Below, piece by piece: positions 1 to 13,730 of a DNA stretch of 64,000 nucleotides. Source of the stretch: Adiantum capillus-veneris (lineage: Eukaryota > Streptophyta > Polypodiopsida > Polypodiales > Pteridaceae); assembly GCA_014529385.2 (NCBI GenBank), contig CM043942.1, forward strand, positions 108,579,141 to 108,643,140, given 5' to 3'. The notes under the pieces are model-generated. The model was not told where the DNA came from. It worked only from the letters and a program-made list of their open reading frames with translations, and did not search any database. A program made the translations under genes and the position numbers. Within the stretch, counting starts at the first letter, position 1; every line of letters begins with the position of its first letter.

Positions 1-99
1 GCTAAAGCTTCCTTTCCAAAGAGTCTCCTTGTCTTTGATGCTTCCATGGATCACACCATCTGTCTCACAAAAGGATTGCATGTCTTTGCCTTTGTTTAA

Positions 100-180
100 A
101 ATAGCAAGAAAGATAAAGAGTCTACCACAGCCATGTTGAGGATATCCTGCGATCAACACATTCCAAGAGATAACATTCTA
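100..180 (-). pseudogene. PPR motif fragment
   Basis: The minus strand reads NVISWNVLIAGYPQHGCG, which matches the S-to-L motif transition of PLS-class pentatricopeptide repeat proteins (sequence-specific RNA-binding proteins of plant organelles). Only about 25 codons are readable before the frame is lost, so this is a relic. It lies opposite in orientation to the PPR fragment at 640-1089, which suggests local rearrangement. Confidence 0.55.
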
Positions 181-498
181 GAAAAAGAACTTCTCATGCT
201 TTCATGCGGGTACCGGATTTGGCATACGAACTTCAAAAATGTGTTCCCCAAAAATTGGTGAAGCTCTGTTTGTCTTGTTGTATTGGTTCTGACAGCTCAT
301 CGCTTTTGACGCTCTTTCTGTCTATGCTATCAACCATAGTATCACTAATCACATCTTTTTGCACAGCCAACAATCTTGTTGTGAATTATCCCACATGTAA
401 GTGTCTTGCATTAGGCCATAAGTCTTCATGGTGTAAGCATAGGAGAAATGACAGTAAAGAACCCTTGCAAGCCCTCTACGAAGACATCCAATCCTGAT

Positions 499-664
499 GG
501 GCTCGGTTGCTTGCTAAGAATTTCTACCACTGCAAGTACTGCAAATGAATTCACTAAATCTATTCTATTCGTGCATGGGAGTGTGTGTGTGAGCGCGCGT
601 GCGAATAGACACGAATCTACCGGGCTCGGTTGCTTGCTAAGAATTTCTACCACTGCAAGTAATG
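499..664. repeat. Direct repeat pair, about 40 bp, spaced 121 bp
   Basis: A segment reading GGGCTCGGTTGCTTGCTAAG and continuing through ttctaccactgcaagt occurs at about 499-537 and again at about 620-658, nearly identical. A short CT/GT/GC-rich stretch lies between the copies. This looks like a recent local tandem duplication. It adjoins the PPR fragment that starts near 640. Confidence 0.8.
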
Positions 665-1083
665 CAATCATCTATGCGTGCATCTTGAAGCATGTGGCTC
701 TACACAAGATGCTGATACGGACACAAAAATTCATGATGTGGTGTACTTCACAAAGCACAAACTTGCTTTGGAAGCTTCTCTTCTTGTCCGGAAAGTTGTC
801 TCTTGGAGTGAAAGGATTGTTGCAGAATATGCCCAATAGAGACAGGGCCAAGAAGCTCGGGGCTGGTTTCAACAAATGAAAAGAGATGGCATCTCACCAA
901 GTGCAATCACCTACACTTGCAGCTTAAAGGCATGTGGAATTATGCGAATGTTGATATGGGAAAAGGCTATTGAAAAAACACGTTGTGCTTGGAAATGGCT
1001 TGGTTGACATGTACGCCAAATACTCACAAAGCTCAAAAAAGTGCTTGACGAGCTTGCTATCCAGAATGTCATCTCTTGGAACG

Positions 1084-1089
<6 letters not shown>
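640..1089 (+). pseudogene. PPR protein fragment ending in a (CT)n tract
   Basis: Plus-strand translation shows PPR phrases in order: YACILK followed by a helix B, then GWFQQMKRDGISPSAITYTC near 870-930, and LAIQNVISWNAF near 1050-1085. Internal stops and frame changes are present, so the gene is not functional. The reading frame runs straight into a (CT)n microsatellite exactly where the conserved WNALI motif should continue. In intact PPR proteins these 35-residue repeats form helical hairpins that bind organellar RNA. Family assignment rests on motif phrasing only. Confidence 0.6.
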
Positions 1090-1146
<57 letters not shown>

Positions 1147-1147
1147 A
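1085..1147. repeat. (CT)n microsatellite
   Basis: An almost uninterrupted CT run (one TTTC interruption) follows the PPR fragment. A second short (GA)n run lies at about 1235-1262. Between there and about 1988 no gene or recognisable repeat was found. Confidence 0.95.
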
Positions 1148-1988
1148 ATAAATGTGTCAAGACAGAACTAGAAGTATTAATTTGCTTTAGAATGTCATCT
1201 TCGTATCTGCTCCTACGCACTGCACACTACAATGAGAGAGAAGAGAGAGAGAGAGAGAGAGATTTCATGAAAGAGTGTTAGATTTTTTTACCTGAGAGTG
1301 TTTGGATACCGATCGTCGTGGTTTAGTGGTGTACCTCCACAAAAATTGGTTATTGATCGTAATGCTTCAGAGGGCTACCTTGCCAAAAACCACAAGGAGT
1401 GTTAAGAGTTTTGTCAAGCTCAATGTTCATGATCATACAAGATGTCAATGTTATTGTTTGTTGTTCCATTTTTATGTTTCAAAAAAAAAAACATGCAAGT
1501 CTCCTTGCATGGGAGAGTTTTCACAATCTACCCCAATTTTTATAATACGAGGGAACGTGCCATTCCCACGGCAGCGTGCAATTTTCAATGCGTTCCTTAA
1601 CTGCATTCTCAATGTCAAAAATCAAAAAATGGTAACGCTTACTCACCATGTGATTATCGTTGATGCGCGCAAGTTGCATTTAACCTTCCGTATGACCGCA
1701 TTGCTATGAACAAACATGATAGTGGAGGCGGAGTGGATATTGCAAAGCTTGAAGTTGCATCACCAAGCTTTGGTATGGAAGAGCTGAGAGGGATCTTTTA
1801 TAGTGGTAGGGGGCCCTTTACCCTCTTATAAGAGCACATCCAATAATTATTGCACTCCAGGTAACAACATTTATCACTGGCAACCATTGCAATAGCATGT
1901 GAGCATCCTCTAGACTCCTGCAACTTGGGTACATATTTATAAATGTGGTACATATATGGAAATCACATTCATGCCCTTTGTCAGTTAC

Positions 1989-2660
1989 CTATTCATCGAC
2001 TCCATGTTTTAAAGCAACAAGGTTGGTACAAGCCTTTGTCAGAGAAATGAATGTACCCCTATCTGACACTATTCCTCTCTTCACCATCCCTTCAAATAGC
2101 TGAAGCGCCTCCTCACCCTGTTTATTATGTGCATAACCGGCAATCAAGGCACTCCATGACACATGATCTTTGTAAGGCAGTCTATGAAATACTGCACGAG
2201 CCATCTCCATGTTGCCGCACTTGTCGTACATGTCAACAAGGGAGCTGCCAATAAATGGGTTGATACCTAGGCCCCTCCCAATAACTTGGTCATGTACCCA
2301 TTTGCCTTGCTCTTCAGCTACAATGCTAGAGCGTGCTTTGACATCACAACAAAGGTGACTTCATTCAATTGAAGACCCTCGCACTCCATTTGCTTTGTGC
2401 AATGAAGTGCTTTGTCTCGTTGACCATGATGTGCATACCCAGTGATCAGTGTAGTCCATGTTACAATATTTCTGTGTGGCAATCTACTGAGCAACCGGGC
2501 AACATTAAGCTTTTAGGCCGTCAAAGACATGTCAAGTAGCGCACCGCCAACAAAACCATCTGACTCGAAACCATTCCTGACAATTGAGCATGGACTTGCA
2601 TGCCAGTCCCTAAAGGGATTCCAGCAGTAAAGCATGCTTTAAGAACTGTTACATATAAAG
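1989..2660 (-). pseudogene. PPR protein fragment (PLS type)
   Basis: From high to low coordinate, the minus strand gives one repeat around 2340-2510 (NIVTWTTLITGYAHHGQ, then MECEGLQLNEVTF) and a better preserved one at 1989-2240 (SLVDMYDKCGNMEMARAVF, then VSWSALIAGYAHNKQGEEAL). The second stays open for about 80 codons. The block ends in GVDE and a stop rather than a complete E or DYW domain. The family acts in organellar RNA editing and processing. Frame breaks around 2300 and 2520 indicate a pseudogene or heavily broken exon. Confidence 0.65.
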
Positions 2661-2748
2661 ATCATCTACCAATACTCTTGAGATGAGCATCTCATGATGA
2701 AGAGCAACAGCTTGGTTGTTTTCACAGATGGGTCGAAATAATGTCACC

Positions 2749-3114
2749 CTAGGGAGAAGTAGCAGTTTTTTCTAAAATTCTAAAAATTTGATTAGCTTGG
2801 GCAATATTCCCAAAGGACACATGCATGCAAATCAAGAAATTCACCAATGTAATATTTGGGACCTGATCGTTTTGTAATATGAACTTTTGAAGTGCTTTTC
2901 TAGCTAAGTAATTACGCACATCTGTACAGCTTTGAAGCTGACTCTGTAGTTCATTAAGAAGCCCTGGGTGATCCAAGCTATTACCAGGGTCAAGAAGGAT
3001 TCGAAACAACCCTCTGCCACTTCCATCCATCTGGCAAGGAACTACAAAGGAAGAATGTATCATTTTAGTTGCAACATTGCATGCCGATCTAGAGCCAACA
3101 AAGCACAAATGCAT
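2749..3114 (-). pseudogene. PPR-like N-terminal fragment
   Basis: An open frame of 121 codons on the minus strand has the layout expected near the N-terminus of a PLS PPR protein: LQSCTDVRNYLARKALQKFI, then ITLVNFLICMHVSFGNIAQA and a following helix. This mirrors the usual LLKxCxxL...LHxHI...NxLIxMYxxCGxxxxA pattern. The N-terminal 50 residues are not recognised. It lies between two other PPR blocks on the same strand, so all may derive from one ancestral gene. Confidence 0.5.
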
Positions 3115-3129
3115 GCAAGAAAACTGTCC

Positions 3130-6100
3130 TTTTTGTGTGATTTTCTTCCCACTTCCAAGGTGGGTGCAACACCACCAAAAAGCATATGAGCATGACTTCT
3201 TTTTTCAACAACCCTTAACTAAAAATATCATCAACAATTATTTTTCCCATATCAACGTCTTGCGTAACGCCACATGCCTTCAAGATAAAGGTGCATGTGA
3301 TTGCATACATCTCAATCAAGGGATTGCCAACCATAACATTTTTTTTCAACAGCCCCTGACTAACGATATCATCATGAGTTCTTTTGCCCATCCGAGATTC
3401 TTCCAAATTTCCACATGCCTTCAAGATGCAAGGATAGGTGATTGCACATCTGGAGAGAGACGCTCACTTCGCATTTGCTGAAAACAGCCCAGAGTGTTCT
3501 ATGTTAAGCATATCCCGCAATCGGTGTGTTCCAAGAGACGACATTCAGGACAGAAAGCTCCTCAAGAACCCTTTGGTACTTTCCCAAGAACAACACATTT
3601 TGCATATGTGATCATTGCTCCTACGTAGTGCCACATGCTTTCAAGATGCAATCATAGGTGATTACATCAAGAGAAATGTCTTCGCTTTGCATCTTGAAAA
3701 TAGCCAGCCAGCCAGAGCTCCCTGGTCCTATCACTGTTGGGCATATCCCGCAATTAGATGCACTTGAAGATACGACATTCCAGACATCAAGGAAGTGTCA
3801 CATGCCTTCAAGACGAAAGCATAGGTGATTGCATTTGGAGAGGTGCCCTCACTTTGCATCTGTTGGAAATAGCCCAAGGCTCCATGGCGTCCCTCATTTG
3901 GCATACATGTTGACCAACAACACCACAACATACATATGAACACCAAAACATACATATGAGGCAAAGACTTGGCAAGCACAACATGTTTCCAAGAGCCGTT
4001 GAGCAGCAATCCATGCAATGAGCACACTAAGAAAGACAATTGTGCTTTCTCAACCACAGCACATGTGGCATATACATCGACCAAGGCAGTGCCAAGCATG
4101 ACATCTTTCTTCAACAGACCTACTCTTGTTGCACGCATCCCACAATTAATGCATTCCTAGAGGTGACATTGCGAACAAGAAGCTCCTCAAGCACTTTTTG
4201 TGCTTTCTCAAGCGCACCACGTTAGGAAGTGCCAAGCACGACATCCTCTTTCAATAGCCTCTAACTAACAATATAATGGAGAATCTTTGTGCCCATATCC
4301 TCATCTTGCGTAGAACTACATTCCTTCAAGATGCATTCGTAACTAATTGCATCTAAGAGAGCCCCTCAATTCACTTCGACAAGACCTTTTTGGCCGTGCT
4401 CTTGTTGCACACATCTCTCAAGAGGCGACATTCCAGCCAGGAAGCTGCTCAAGTTCTTTTTGTGCTTTCTTAAGCACTCCACATTTGTCTTACGTATCAA
4501 CCAAGGCAGCGCCAAGCATGACATCCTTTTTCAACAACCTATGACTAACAATGTAATTGCGAATTTTCGTGCCCATATCAGTATCTTGTGTAGAGTCACA
4601 TGCCTTCAAGATACATACATCGGTGATTGCATGTGGAAAGACGCCCTCGCTTTGCATGTATATCGACTAAGACAATGCAAAGCATGCTGCACAAGGAAAA
4701 TCTTGGAATTAGTGCATTCCAAGAGTCCACACTCCAAAAAGAAGCTCCTCGAGCTCTTGCATAGAGCAAAATGCCTTCAAGATGTAAGCATATCCTTCAA
4801 GAAGAAAGTATAGATGACCAAATCTGGAGAGATACACTTTCTTTGAGTCTACTGAAAGCATCCTAGAGCATGACATGCTTCCCCCAAGATCCCCGGACGA
4901 GGTATGGCCTCATTTATTCTCTCAACCATGTCAACGGCTTGTAGAAGGTCACATTCAGACTGAATTTGGAGAGATGCATTGCTGAAAACAGCCTAGAGCT
5001 TTCTGTCGTGCGTATCCTGCAATCCGTGCATTCCAAGAGATGACATTCCGACCAAAAATCTCCTCAACCAACTTTTGTGCTTTTTCAAGTGCACCACATT
5101 TGGAAGGCAGCACCAAGCACAACATCTTTTTTCAACAGCCTCTGACCAACAATACAATTGTGAATTTTTGTGCCCATATCAGCTTCTTGCGTACATGATT
5201 GCATCTGGATAGAGGCTGTTGAAAACAAAATAGAGATTTTTGGTCCCGCCCTTGTGGAGAAAATCATGAAATCATTGCATTCCAAGAGTCCACACTCAGG
5301 ACATGAATCTCCTCGAGCACTTGTGTAGAGCCACATGCCTTCAAGATGAAAGTATAAGTGACTGAATTGGAGCGATATACTTGCTTTGCATCTGCTGAAA
5401 ACAACCTAGAGAATTGTGGCCATGCTCTTGCTGTACACATCCCGCAATCAGAGCATTCCAAGATGCCACATTCTGGACAGAAAGCTGCTCAACCACTATT
5501 TGTGCTTTTTGAAGCACACCAACCACATTAGGCAGTGCCAAGCACGACATCCTTTTTCAACAACCTCTGAGTAACAATACAATGGTGAATCTTTGTGCCT
5601 ATATCAGTATCATCTTGCGCAGAGCAACATTGTCTTCAAGATACATGTGTAGCTGATTGCATCTGGAAGGAGTGCCTCGCTTCACTTCAACAAGAGAGTT
5701 CCGGCCCTGCCCTTGTTGCATGCATCCCACAATCAATGCATTCCAAGAGGTGACATTCTGGCCAAGAAGCTGCTCAAGCACTTTTTGTGCTTTCTCATGC
5801 AGCCCACATTTGGCATACATATCGACCAAGGCAGTGCCAAGCACGACATCCTTTTGCAGCAGCTTCTAACAAACAATATAATGGTGGAACTTTGTGCCCA
5901 AAGCATCTTGCGTAGACCACATACCTTCAAGATGCATGCGTAACTAATTGCATCCGGGGAGAGCTCCTCGCTTTTCTTCAACGAGAACTTTCTAGCCCTA
6001 CTCTTGTTGCACACATTCCGCAATCAGTGCATTCCAAGAGGCGACATTCCGTCCAAAAAGCTGCTCAAGCACTCTTTGTGCTTTCTCAAGCGCATCAGAT

Positions 6101-6660
6101 TTGGCATCAACTAGTGCCAAGCAGGACATCATTTTTCAATAGCCCGCTCTTATTGTGCACATCTTGCAATCAATGAATTCCCAGAGGTAACATTACGGAC
6201 ATGAATCTCCTCAAGCACGTCTTTTTGTGCTTTCTCAAGCGCACCATAGTAGGCAGTGTCAAACATGACATCCTTTTTCAATAGCCTCTAACTAACAACA
6301 TAATGGTGAGTCTTTATGCCCATATAAGCATCTCTCGTAGAGCCACATGCGTTCAAGATGCATGCATAGCTGATCGCATCTGTAGAGAGCCCCTTGCTTC
6401 AACAATATCTTTATGGCCTTGCTCTTGTTGTGCACATCCCTCAATCAGTGCATTCCAAGAGGCGACATTCCAGCCAGGAAGCTGCTTAACTTCTATTTGT
6501 CCTTTCTTAAGCACTCCACATTTGGCTTACATATCGACCAAGGGAGTACCAAGCATGATATCGTTTTTCAACAACCTCTAACTAACAATATAATTGCTGT
6601 TGCGTGTATCCCACAATCAATGGACTCCAAGAGATGGCATTTGGGCCCTCACTTCAAGAC
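3130..6660 (-). pseudogene. Decayed tandem array of PPR repeats
   Basis: About 3.5 kb of minus strand is made of repeated PPR blocks, each broken by stops or frameshifts. Recognisable blocks lie near 3215-3424, 3731-4200, 4460-4640, 5085-5550, 5599-5844, 6010-6130 and 6300-6600. The best (5599-5844) reads ALVDMYAKCG, then NVTSWNALIVGCMQQGQG. The consensus across blocks is KDVVLGTALVDMYAKCG / SWNALIAG / QQMQSxGxxPNAITYxxILKACG. Blocks resemble one another more than is usual within one PPR protein, which suggests repeated unit duplication. No frame runs beyond about 135 codons, so this is not a working gene. Confidence 0.75.
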
Positions 6661-6734
6661 TCAGGAGTCAAGGCCATAATGTCCATTCAAGGAATTGTGT
6701 GGCTGTTGGCTTCCGTGAGGCCTTTGTTGCACAT

Positions 6735-7600
<866 letters not shown>

Positions 7601-7859
7601 GCTTGGTGGGCCTTGCTATACAACATCTATAGAATATAGAAGGACATACAAATTGACATTTAGCATCTAGCATTGAAAAGAACACAAGCATGACTAATTT
7701 GGCAAGGGCCGCACTGAGTGAAAGGGATATATATCTAAAAAATGCTATAATGTTTATGGGAGGAGACATACATGCTACATGTAAATTCTTGCAAACAAAA
7801 AGTATTTCAAAAATAAAATTTTCATCGAATCTCGTCTATAATTATAATATATGCCTCTT

Positions 7860-8560
7860 TTATGTCCAAACATTACTCATTGGTCTCACGAATAGAGAGG
7901 GGATACTATTGATTTGTGGTTGGTATCTTGAATTGGTAATAAATTGTAGATGCAATGCTGCTACTAATAGTGTCTTGTTGTTGCTGCTCCAATGGGAAAA
8001 AGCACCCAATAATAATATAGAAGTGAGGATAGCAGGAGTGTATTTCATGTGTCTGTCAACCTCGTTGATCGCTATATATGTGAGGTATGCCGCCACGCAG
8101 GATAGACATATTTCTAGATTGTGAGCAAAGATGTCATGTTGCATGCTGCAAAAGTACAGTTGGAGGTAGAAGCCGAAAAAACAGAAATAAAAAAAATCGG
8201 TAGTATCACAGCAATAAACTGCCCGAGCTCCACAAGCATATTCCTTGCAAACAAGTGTTGTTTCATAGCTTGTGTAGACACCCATCATTGTACTGACTAG
8301 TAGGGCCGAAAACCCAACCAAGATCACAGCAAAGCATTTCTAAATGTGAAAAGATCGGACAAATTGCCTGCTAGTGTGGATTAAAGCATGCACATGTTCA
8401 TACCAGCCTCATGAACCTTTCTCTCTTGAGGTGAGGTGAGGTGGCTTCCAAGACACACTATTTTGTGCAGAAAATGATAAAACTTGCGCAACCATACTTG
8501 CAACACCAAATACAATGCAGACCTTTGCCGCTTGCTGCCAAACACAGGAGAGAGTATGTT
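7860..8560 (-). pseudogene. Possible membrane protein fragment, weakly DUF1218-like
   Basis: A 155-codon open frame (8327 to 7860) is strongly hydrophobic, with several predicted membrane segments and many Cys residues (start MILVGFSALLVSTMMGVYTS). Upstream, 8560-8425 encodes another hydrophobic stretch (KVCIVFGVASMVAQVL). The two could be joined by a short intron, with donor GT near 8425 and acceptor tttag near 8336. The order of helices and Cys pattern faintly recall plant DUF1218 (MWL-type) four-helix membrane proteins, but the match is weak. The 5' end disappears into the (GA)n tract at 8608. A competing plus-strand frame (7690-8124) cannot be excluded. Confidence 0.3.
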
Positions 8561-8607
8561 GAATATATATGCGTAAAGAGAAGCATTTGGAGTAGTTGTG
8601 GATAAGG

Positions 8608-8697
<90 letters not shown>
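8608..8697. repeat. (GA)n microsatellite
   Basis: An uninterrupted GA run of about 90 bases. It truncates the putative membrane-protein fragment on the minus strand. Confidence 0.97.
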
Positions 8698-8699
<2 letters not shown>

Positions 8700-8874
8700 T
8701 TGTCTTTTGACGAGCGCTTGCTGCACCAATCGAGGGAACGTCCTGCGAACTGCTTGCTGCTTGCTGCTTGCTGCTTCTGCTGTTTTTAATTTGACGGCGT
8801 AGCTTTTGGTCGATGTTTTTTTTAGCGCTATAAAGCGTTGGCCATGTGGGTGAATGACAGGGGAGGGATTGTGA

Positions 8875-8974
<100 letters not shown>

Positions 8975-9224
8975 ATTACAATCATGCGGCGGAATCCGTG
9001 ACCACCCTGGGCAATGAGATCACACTCTCCGAGCCCGAGTTGCTAGGGTCGCGCCTCTCCACCTCCAGGTCCTGCCCAAGCCCATCTCCAGCTTGCTCCC
9101 CATGTCCATCAACAAGCTTCCCAGCGTTCGCACCACACTAGACATCACCTCCACCTCCAACATGGCCACCGCCATGGCCACCAACCGGAAAATGTGCACG
9201 GAGAAGGATCCCAATGATCGCACC

Positions 9225-9227
<3 letters not shown>
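8975..9227. other. GC-rich unique segment between microsatellites
   Basis: This 250-bp island is richer in C and G than its surroundings and open on the plus strand in two overlapping frames. One reads PISSLLPMSINKLPSV and runs into the AT repeat. No family was recognised. It may be a captured exon fragment, or simply non-coding. Confidence 0.3.
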
Positions 9228-9543
<316 letters not shown>

Positions 9544-9734
9544 GGGATTAGGGAAAAAACTCACTCCAAAAATTTATTTTGGAGTGAAGCTAGCTTTTTT
9601 TTTTAATTACTCAACTAAGAAAAAATCTAGAAAAAGCTCTCTCCAAACCTCCCTCCATTTCCATCCCCATAAATATAATATACCACCCAATGATCCCAAG
9701 GAATCGAGAGTCTCCCTGACATTTTTTGCTTTAA

Positions 9735-10880
9735 TCACTTCACTATGTCCTTGCCTCTTTTTAGGTGAATAGATATTCCATAGTTGGACAAAATGAATCC
9801 AAGGTAGTCAATTTGTTGGGCAAAGAAGATACATTTTCTCCTCTTGGCAAAGAGTTTGTGCTCTCGCAAAAGCTCCAAGACTTTTCTAGCATGGTGTTCA
9901 TTCATCCTTGGAGTAGATAAGGATGTCATTAAAGAAAACCAAAACATATTTTTCAAGATGCTTCCAAATAATATCCTACATCAACTAATTAAAGGTAGTA
10001 AGAGCATTTTGCAAGCCAAAAGACATTACTCTGAACTTATAACGTCCATACCTAGAGTTGAATGTAGTATTGGGTTTATCTTCCTTCCTTACCCTATTAT
10101 GGTAATATCTAGAGTTAAGGTCAATCTTTGTAGAGATTTTTGAGTAGTTCATCAATCCTTGGGATGGAATACTTGTTCGTTATTTTCAACTCATTCAACC
10201 CTCTATAAGAATGCACAGCCTTAGAGTGCCATCCTTCTTCTTCTGGAAGAGAACTATGGCATCCCATGGTGAACATTGGGTTGGATAAACCCTTGTTCCA
10301 ACAAAAACAACAACCAAATTTTTCTTTGAATTCTATGGCTTCTGGACTGACATCTTGTAGGGGATTTTGAATACTAGGTTGGACCTAGGTATAAGTTCAA
10401 TATCATGGTCTACTTATCTTCTTGGCAGCATTTGGCTCAATTCCTTTGTGTCTTTGTATTCCTATAACCAAGCCAGGTCATGACCCTTGGGTTCCTCTTC
10501 TAGCTTGCTAAGCTTAGCTACATATATCATTTCTTTTGTTTCTATGACCCTTATAAATCCTGTTAGCTTTGACAAGCTATAACTTGGGTTTCCATGTGGT
10601 GGTACTCATTATTGAGATTGATTGTCCTTGTTCAAGGGAGGAAGTGAGAATACCAGTTCCACATTGGATGATGGCTTTGTTAGCCCTAATCCAATCCATT
10701 CCTAGGATTCCATTGTGGATACCCAAAGGTAGGACACAAAATTACATTTGATTGGGTTACCATCATTTTTTAAATTGATTTCATCGACTGCTACTTTGGT
10801 TAAAATTTCCTTGCCATCGGCTAGCTCCACTATCACATTCCTAGAAGGATTCTAGCTTAAACTTAGCTTATGTGGACACG
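9735..10880 (-). pseudogene. Ty3/gypsy protease-RT fragment, heavily decayed
   Basis: The minus strand contains remnants of a Ty3 pol in the correct order. Near 10690 is a protease-to-RT spacer (IIQCGTGILTSSLEQGQSIS). Around 10200-10260 comes an RT motif with KKDGTLRLC, then near 10050 RYGRYKFRVMSFGLQNA. Near 9925 is a broken active site (FNDILIYS where FDDILIYS is expected), followed by LLREHKLFAKRRKCIF and YLGFILS. Stops and frameshifts are frequent. The motif phrasing is closer to chromovirus-type RTs than to element 1. No LTR was found for it. Confidence 0.65.
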
Positions 10881-11729
10881 TTAGGGAAAGGAGTGAGTGA
10901 GTGTTTGTGGATTCTATAATATACATAAGTCTCAATCATAACAATGAAAAGTGTTTGCAAAAATATATTCTTGACATGAGGGAGACCAATAGAAACGGAT
11001 GGCTTTGGAAGCCACTGATAGGTTAAGTTTTTGAGCTACACTCTTGCGAATCTTGAACAGTGTAGTAGCAAAGAGCTCAAATGTTAATTTGAGCATTTTT
11101 TGCTCATTTGGAGGTGAGCAACCTAGCCACAAAATGAAAAAGGTAATTGCAAATTCATTTCCTAAGTGTTACTTGTCTCCTATGGCGATCACTTTTCAAA
11201 ATGTGTATCGTATCACGTGCGTTAACTAGAGAGGATTATTAATTGTCCAAAATGTATACTTTTATGTATATATTAGAGGGAAGTGGAGGTTTTTAAAATA
11301 GGGATGTAGTGTAAATATAGTATGTATATTAAGGTATTATTAATAACCTCTTGAATGAGCGTGATATAGGGAGCTTTTGATAAGTGACTTCCCCGGGGCC
11401 TATCTCTTTTAAACCTTAAGATTTGATACCACCTGTAAGATACCTCCCCATATCCCACAAGTTGAGGTTGAGAAAGTATCCCACTTGGTAGTCCATCCCC
11501 ATACATTGAAGGGGATGTCTATCCCCGAGTTTAATCTAGACTTGAGGGAATATAAGCTAGTTCTTCTATGTGAAGATTCCACCTTGTAGCAATTCTTATA
11601 AACCCCTCAAGAAAAGACCCCATGTACTTGGGTCCACCCTATCACCCACTTTTCAAAGAGGAAAAGTAACTCTAATTCAAAACTACCACAAATTTGCACA
11701 TATGAATGATTATGACTTTAAATTCATTG
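10881..11729. other. No gene recognised
   Basis: This stretch between the RT relic and element 1 contains only short frames and no repeat structure that I can recognise. Confidence 0.5.
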
Positions 11730-11734
11730 GGTGG
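11730..11734. repeat. Target site duplication, left copy (GGTGG)
   Basis: GGTGG immediately precedes the TGTCAAGG terminus of element 1 and is repeated directly after its other terminus at 25310-25314. A 5-bp duplication is typical of Ty3/gypsy integrase. Confidence 0.9.
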
Positions 11735-11993
11735 TGTCAAGGCAAGGGACTTGCTACGTGCCGTGTGCGAGCCACAAAGGCTCCTAGCACATAGTCATAC
11801 AACAGACAAGCTCACAAGGAAGAATGGTGTGTCACTTACCTTCCTGCGTAGTTGCGAATGAAGGATTCCCGCACCGCGAAGAAGAGGGAGACGCCGCTAC
11901 GCCGCGCTCAACCGCCTCGTCACCGTCGTGCCGCCGCAACGCTCTATCACACACACACTCTCACACACACACTCTCTCTCTCTCTCTCTCACA

Positions 11994-12072
<79 letters not shown>

Positions 12073-12355
12073 GGAGATGGTGAAGGAGAAGGTGGAGATG
12101 GAGCAAGAGCGGCTTCTATTGCACAATGAGAGAATGAGTAAAAATTAGGTTTAGTGGATTTTATATGAGCTCACCCCATTCACACTTGGGCGCCCATACT
12201 TAGCCAACTAACTCCTTGAATATTCCAGTTAGAGTGCGCCTGTCATCGACTATCACCCTTACCTTGTTCCTCTTGGTCCGACAAGCCCGGTACCTGACTC
12301 TAAACAATACTACGTTTATAGATCATAGGGTGTCCGTGTGTCGTGAGGGTTAACA
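11735..12355 (-). repeat. Element 1 3' LTR
   Basis: This 621-bp LTR reads TGTTAACC...CCTTGACA on the minus strand. It is longer than its 569-bp partner mainly because an AC/GT microsatellite (about 11990-12071) has expanded. Outside this tract only scattered substitutions separate the two copies. Confidence 0.93.
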
Positions 12356-12367
12356 TGCCCCCCTTCC
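12356..12367 (-). other. Element 1 polypurine tract
   Basis: The minus strand reads GGAAGGGGGGCA directly before the TGTTAACC start of the 3' LTR, the expected primer site for plus-strand DNA synthesis. Confidence 0.85.
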
Positions 12368-13730
12368 TGATGTAGATTCCATCCTCGGAAGCTATCTAGT
12401 TGAAGTTCGTTCGTCGAGATGGAAGAGCAATCGACATGGATGTGCGTAGCCTTCTTCAATCACTGCAAAATCAAACAACATTGCCACAGTAATTGCATTC
12501 TCATATACAATTAAAAATCATATGCAATTTTAGACAGACAAATTGATTGGTAACAGAATTTTAGACAATTTGTCAGCAATAAACATTAAATTGCAATATA
12601 ATCAAATGCATAAACAGATGTAAAGGTAAAAAATTAAACAAGTCCAGGGTTGCTAATTTAACGGTCAAAAGGCACTAGAGCTCGACTATTAATACCATGG
12701 GTAACTTCTCAATTTTTTCTGGTCAATTAAGTTGTTTATGTTTAATCGCGAGAGCCAAGTATTTGATGTTCGAGGGCTGACTAGAGGCTATACCTACAAG
12801 ACTTGTAGTTAAGCTACGATAAAAGGAATTTCTCATGAAATCATCGCCTGATTGATTATCTTTTCTTTGACCCCCCAAAGTCTTTTCACATTGATTCAAT
12901 TTTGATGTGTGTGCTTATTTTGTATGCCTTGGGTTTTTTGCTTTTCAAGGAAAAGTGCCCACACTGGGAACCTCTAGGGCTCTAGTACCATAGGCGATAC
13001 ATGTGAGTGAAGTACCAATTTAAGCTGGGATTTCTCTTCCAGCTTAAAATTTTACATTGTGGCACTTTGATTTTTTATTTGTTCATTTTCAGCATTTTAA
13101 TTTTGTTACTTTGGGGGGTCATATAACACCGTTACCCTCCCTAGGCTCATCACATTAGTAAACTCCCTTTATAATACTTAAGCTAAAGGTCAATAGGGTT
13201 AAGCCCACTAGAAAGCCCTGGTACATTTCACACAATGCTGCCTAAATCGGATTAAGAACCTAAGTAACCATTGCTTATTAGGAAGGCATTCCCCATGGTA
13301 TTAAGAGAAGATTTCTAATACCTAGCTTGGTCAAACTAGCTTAGTCGGACTGCTTGATTTTTAAACCTAGACAAGTGATTATGACAAAACATTACATTGA
13401 ATTAAATGTTTGATACTAAGCAAATGCGTTGAATATTATGCTACCAATCACAATCAAAGCAGACAAACATGGATGCAAAAAGATAAGGGCAATGCTAATG
13501 GACATAAAACACCTATTTGTGTTGATGGTCGTGCTTGATTTGAAGTGTGAACGAGAGAAAGGTTCCATGAAGGTCCAAATCCTATCAATAGCAACACGCT
13601 TCTGTACACACTAGGAAACAAAAGGAATACCTCCAGGAGGCACATTAGTGGGAAAAAGTACCAACACTTATTGAACACAACAAAAAACATAAGGAACCCT
13701 AACCTAATTATTTGCACTCCCCCTAAAGAG
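12368..13730 (-). other. Element 1 long 3' non-coding region
   Basis: About 1.36 kb between the accessory ORF and the PPT has no long frame, yet is clearly conserved in element 2 (about 52,690-53,970) with the same order of blocks. Conservation here therefore reflects shared descent of the elements rather than coding potential. Confidence 0.75.

Noticed and set aside
7690-8124. Plus-strand 144-codon frame as a gene
   Set aside because: It overlaps the more protein-like hydrophobic minus-strand frame and has no recognisable motif; coding could not be supported on this strand.
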